From the NCBI GenBank assembly GCA_900552855.1, contig USBG01000107.1:1-5369 (forward strand): a stretch of DNA of 5,369 bases. The letters are read 5' to 3'. Both the position numbers and the translations under genes were made by a program. The first letter of the stretch is position 1, and every line of letters begins with the position of its first letter. The stretch is from an uncultured Phascolarctobacterium sp. (GTDB taxonomy: Bacteria; Bacillota; Negativicutes; Acidaminococcales; Acidaminococcaceae). The notes under the pieces are model-generated. The model did not search any database. It was not told the origin of the DNA and was given only the letters and a program-made list of their open reading frames with translations. This document shows, piece by piece, positions 5,360 to 5,369 of this stretch.

Positions 5360-5369
5360 GAAGAATAGA

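Overview
The window looks like chromosomal DNA of an AT-rich member of the Bacillota. The pointers are strong AAGGAG-type ribosome binding sites, an Asp23/Gls24 domain, a lipoprotein-type TAXI solute receptor, and short U-tailed hairpin terminators. The combination is reminiscent of anaerobic gut Negativicutes, but that placement is an impression from memory and is not proven here. No RNA gene, insertion sequence, phage gene or CRISPR array was seen.

Layout. (1) Positions 2-3166 hold three plus-strand genes with gaps of only 28 and 32 bases, probably one operon whose promoter lies left of the window. They are an M17 leucyl aminopeptidase (its 5' end is cut off by the window edge), a PHP-domain metallophosphoesterase of the nucleoside-bisphosphate phosphatase / RNase AM type, and a P-loop ATPase-like protein fused to a C-terminal Asp23/Gls24-like domain. 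(2) A 15-bp hairpin at 3227-3271 with T-tracts on both sides ends this operon and also the convergent gene. (3) A minus-strand gene (3278-3994) encodes an unrecognised acidic, apparently cytosolic protein of 238 residues. It is built from two diverged copies of a domain of about 93 residues, and the first copy contains a loop that matches the EF-hand calcium-loop pattern. (4) An AT-rich intergenic region of about 320 bases (4004-4326) carries divergent promoter candidates, a leader hairpin for the minus-strand gene and a CRP/FNR-like palindrome in front of the plus-strand gene. (5) A TAXI-family TRAP transporter solute-binding lipoprotein (4327-5295) is followed at once by its own hairpin terminator.

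How the genes fit together. The first two operon members are consistent with turnover chemistry: peptide breakdown, and nucleotide or short-RNA phosphate removal. The third is a conserved-looking protein of unknown role, and no direct pathway link among the three is evident. The TAXI receptor should capture a small organic acid or amino acid for a TRAP permease, but no permease gene is in the window and the receptor appears to form its own transcription unit. The most novel item is the duplicated minus-strand protein; next are the ATPase-Asp23 fusion and the regulatory palindrome upstream of the TAXI gene.
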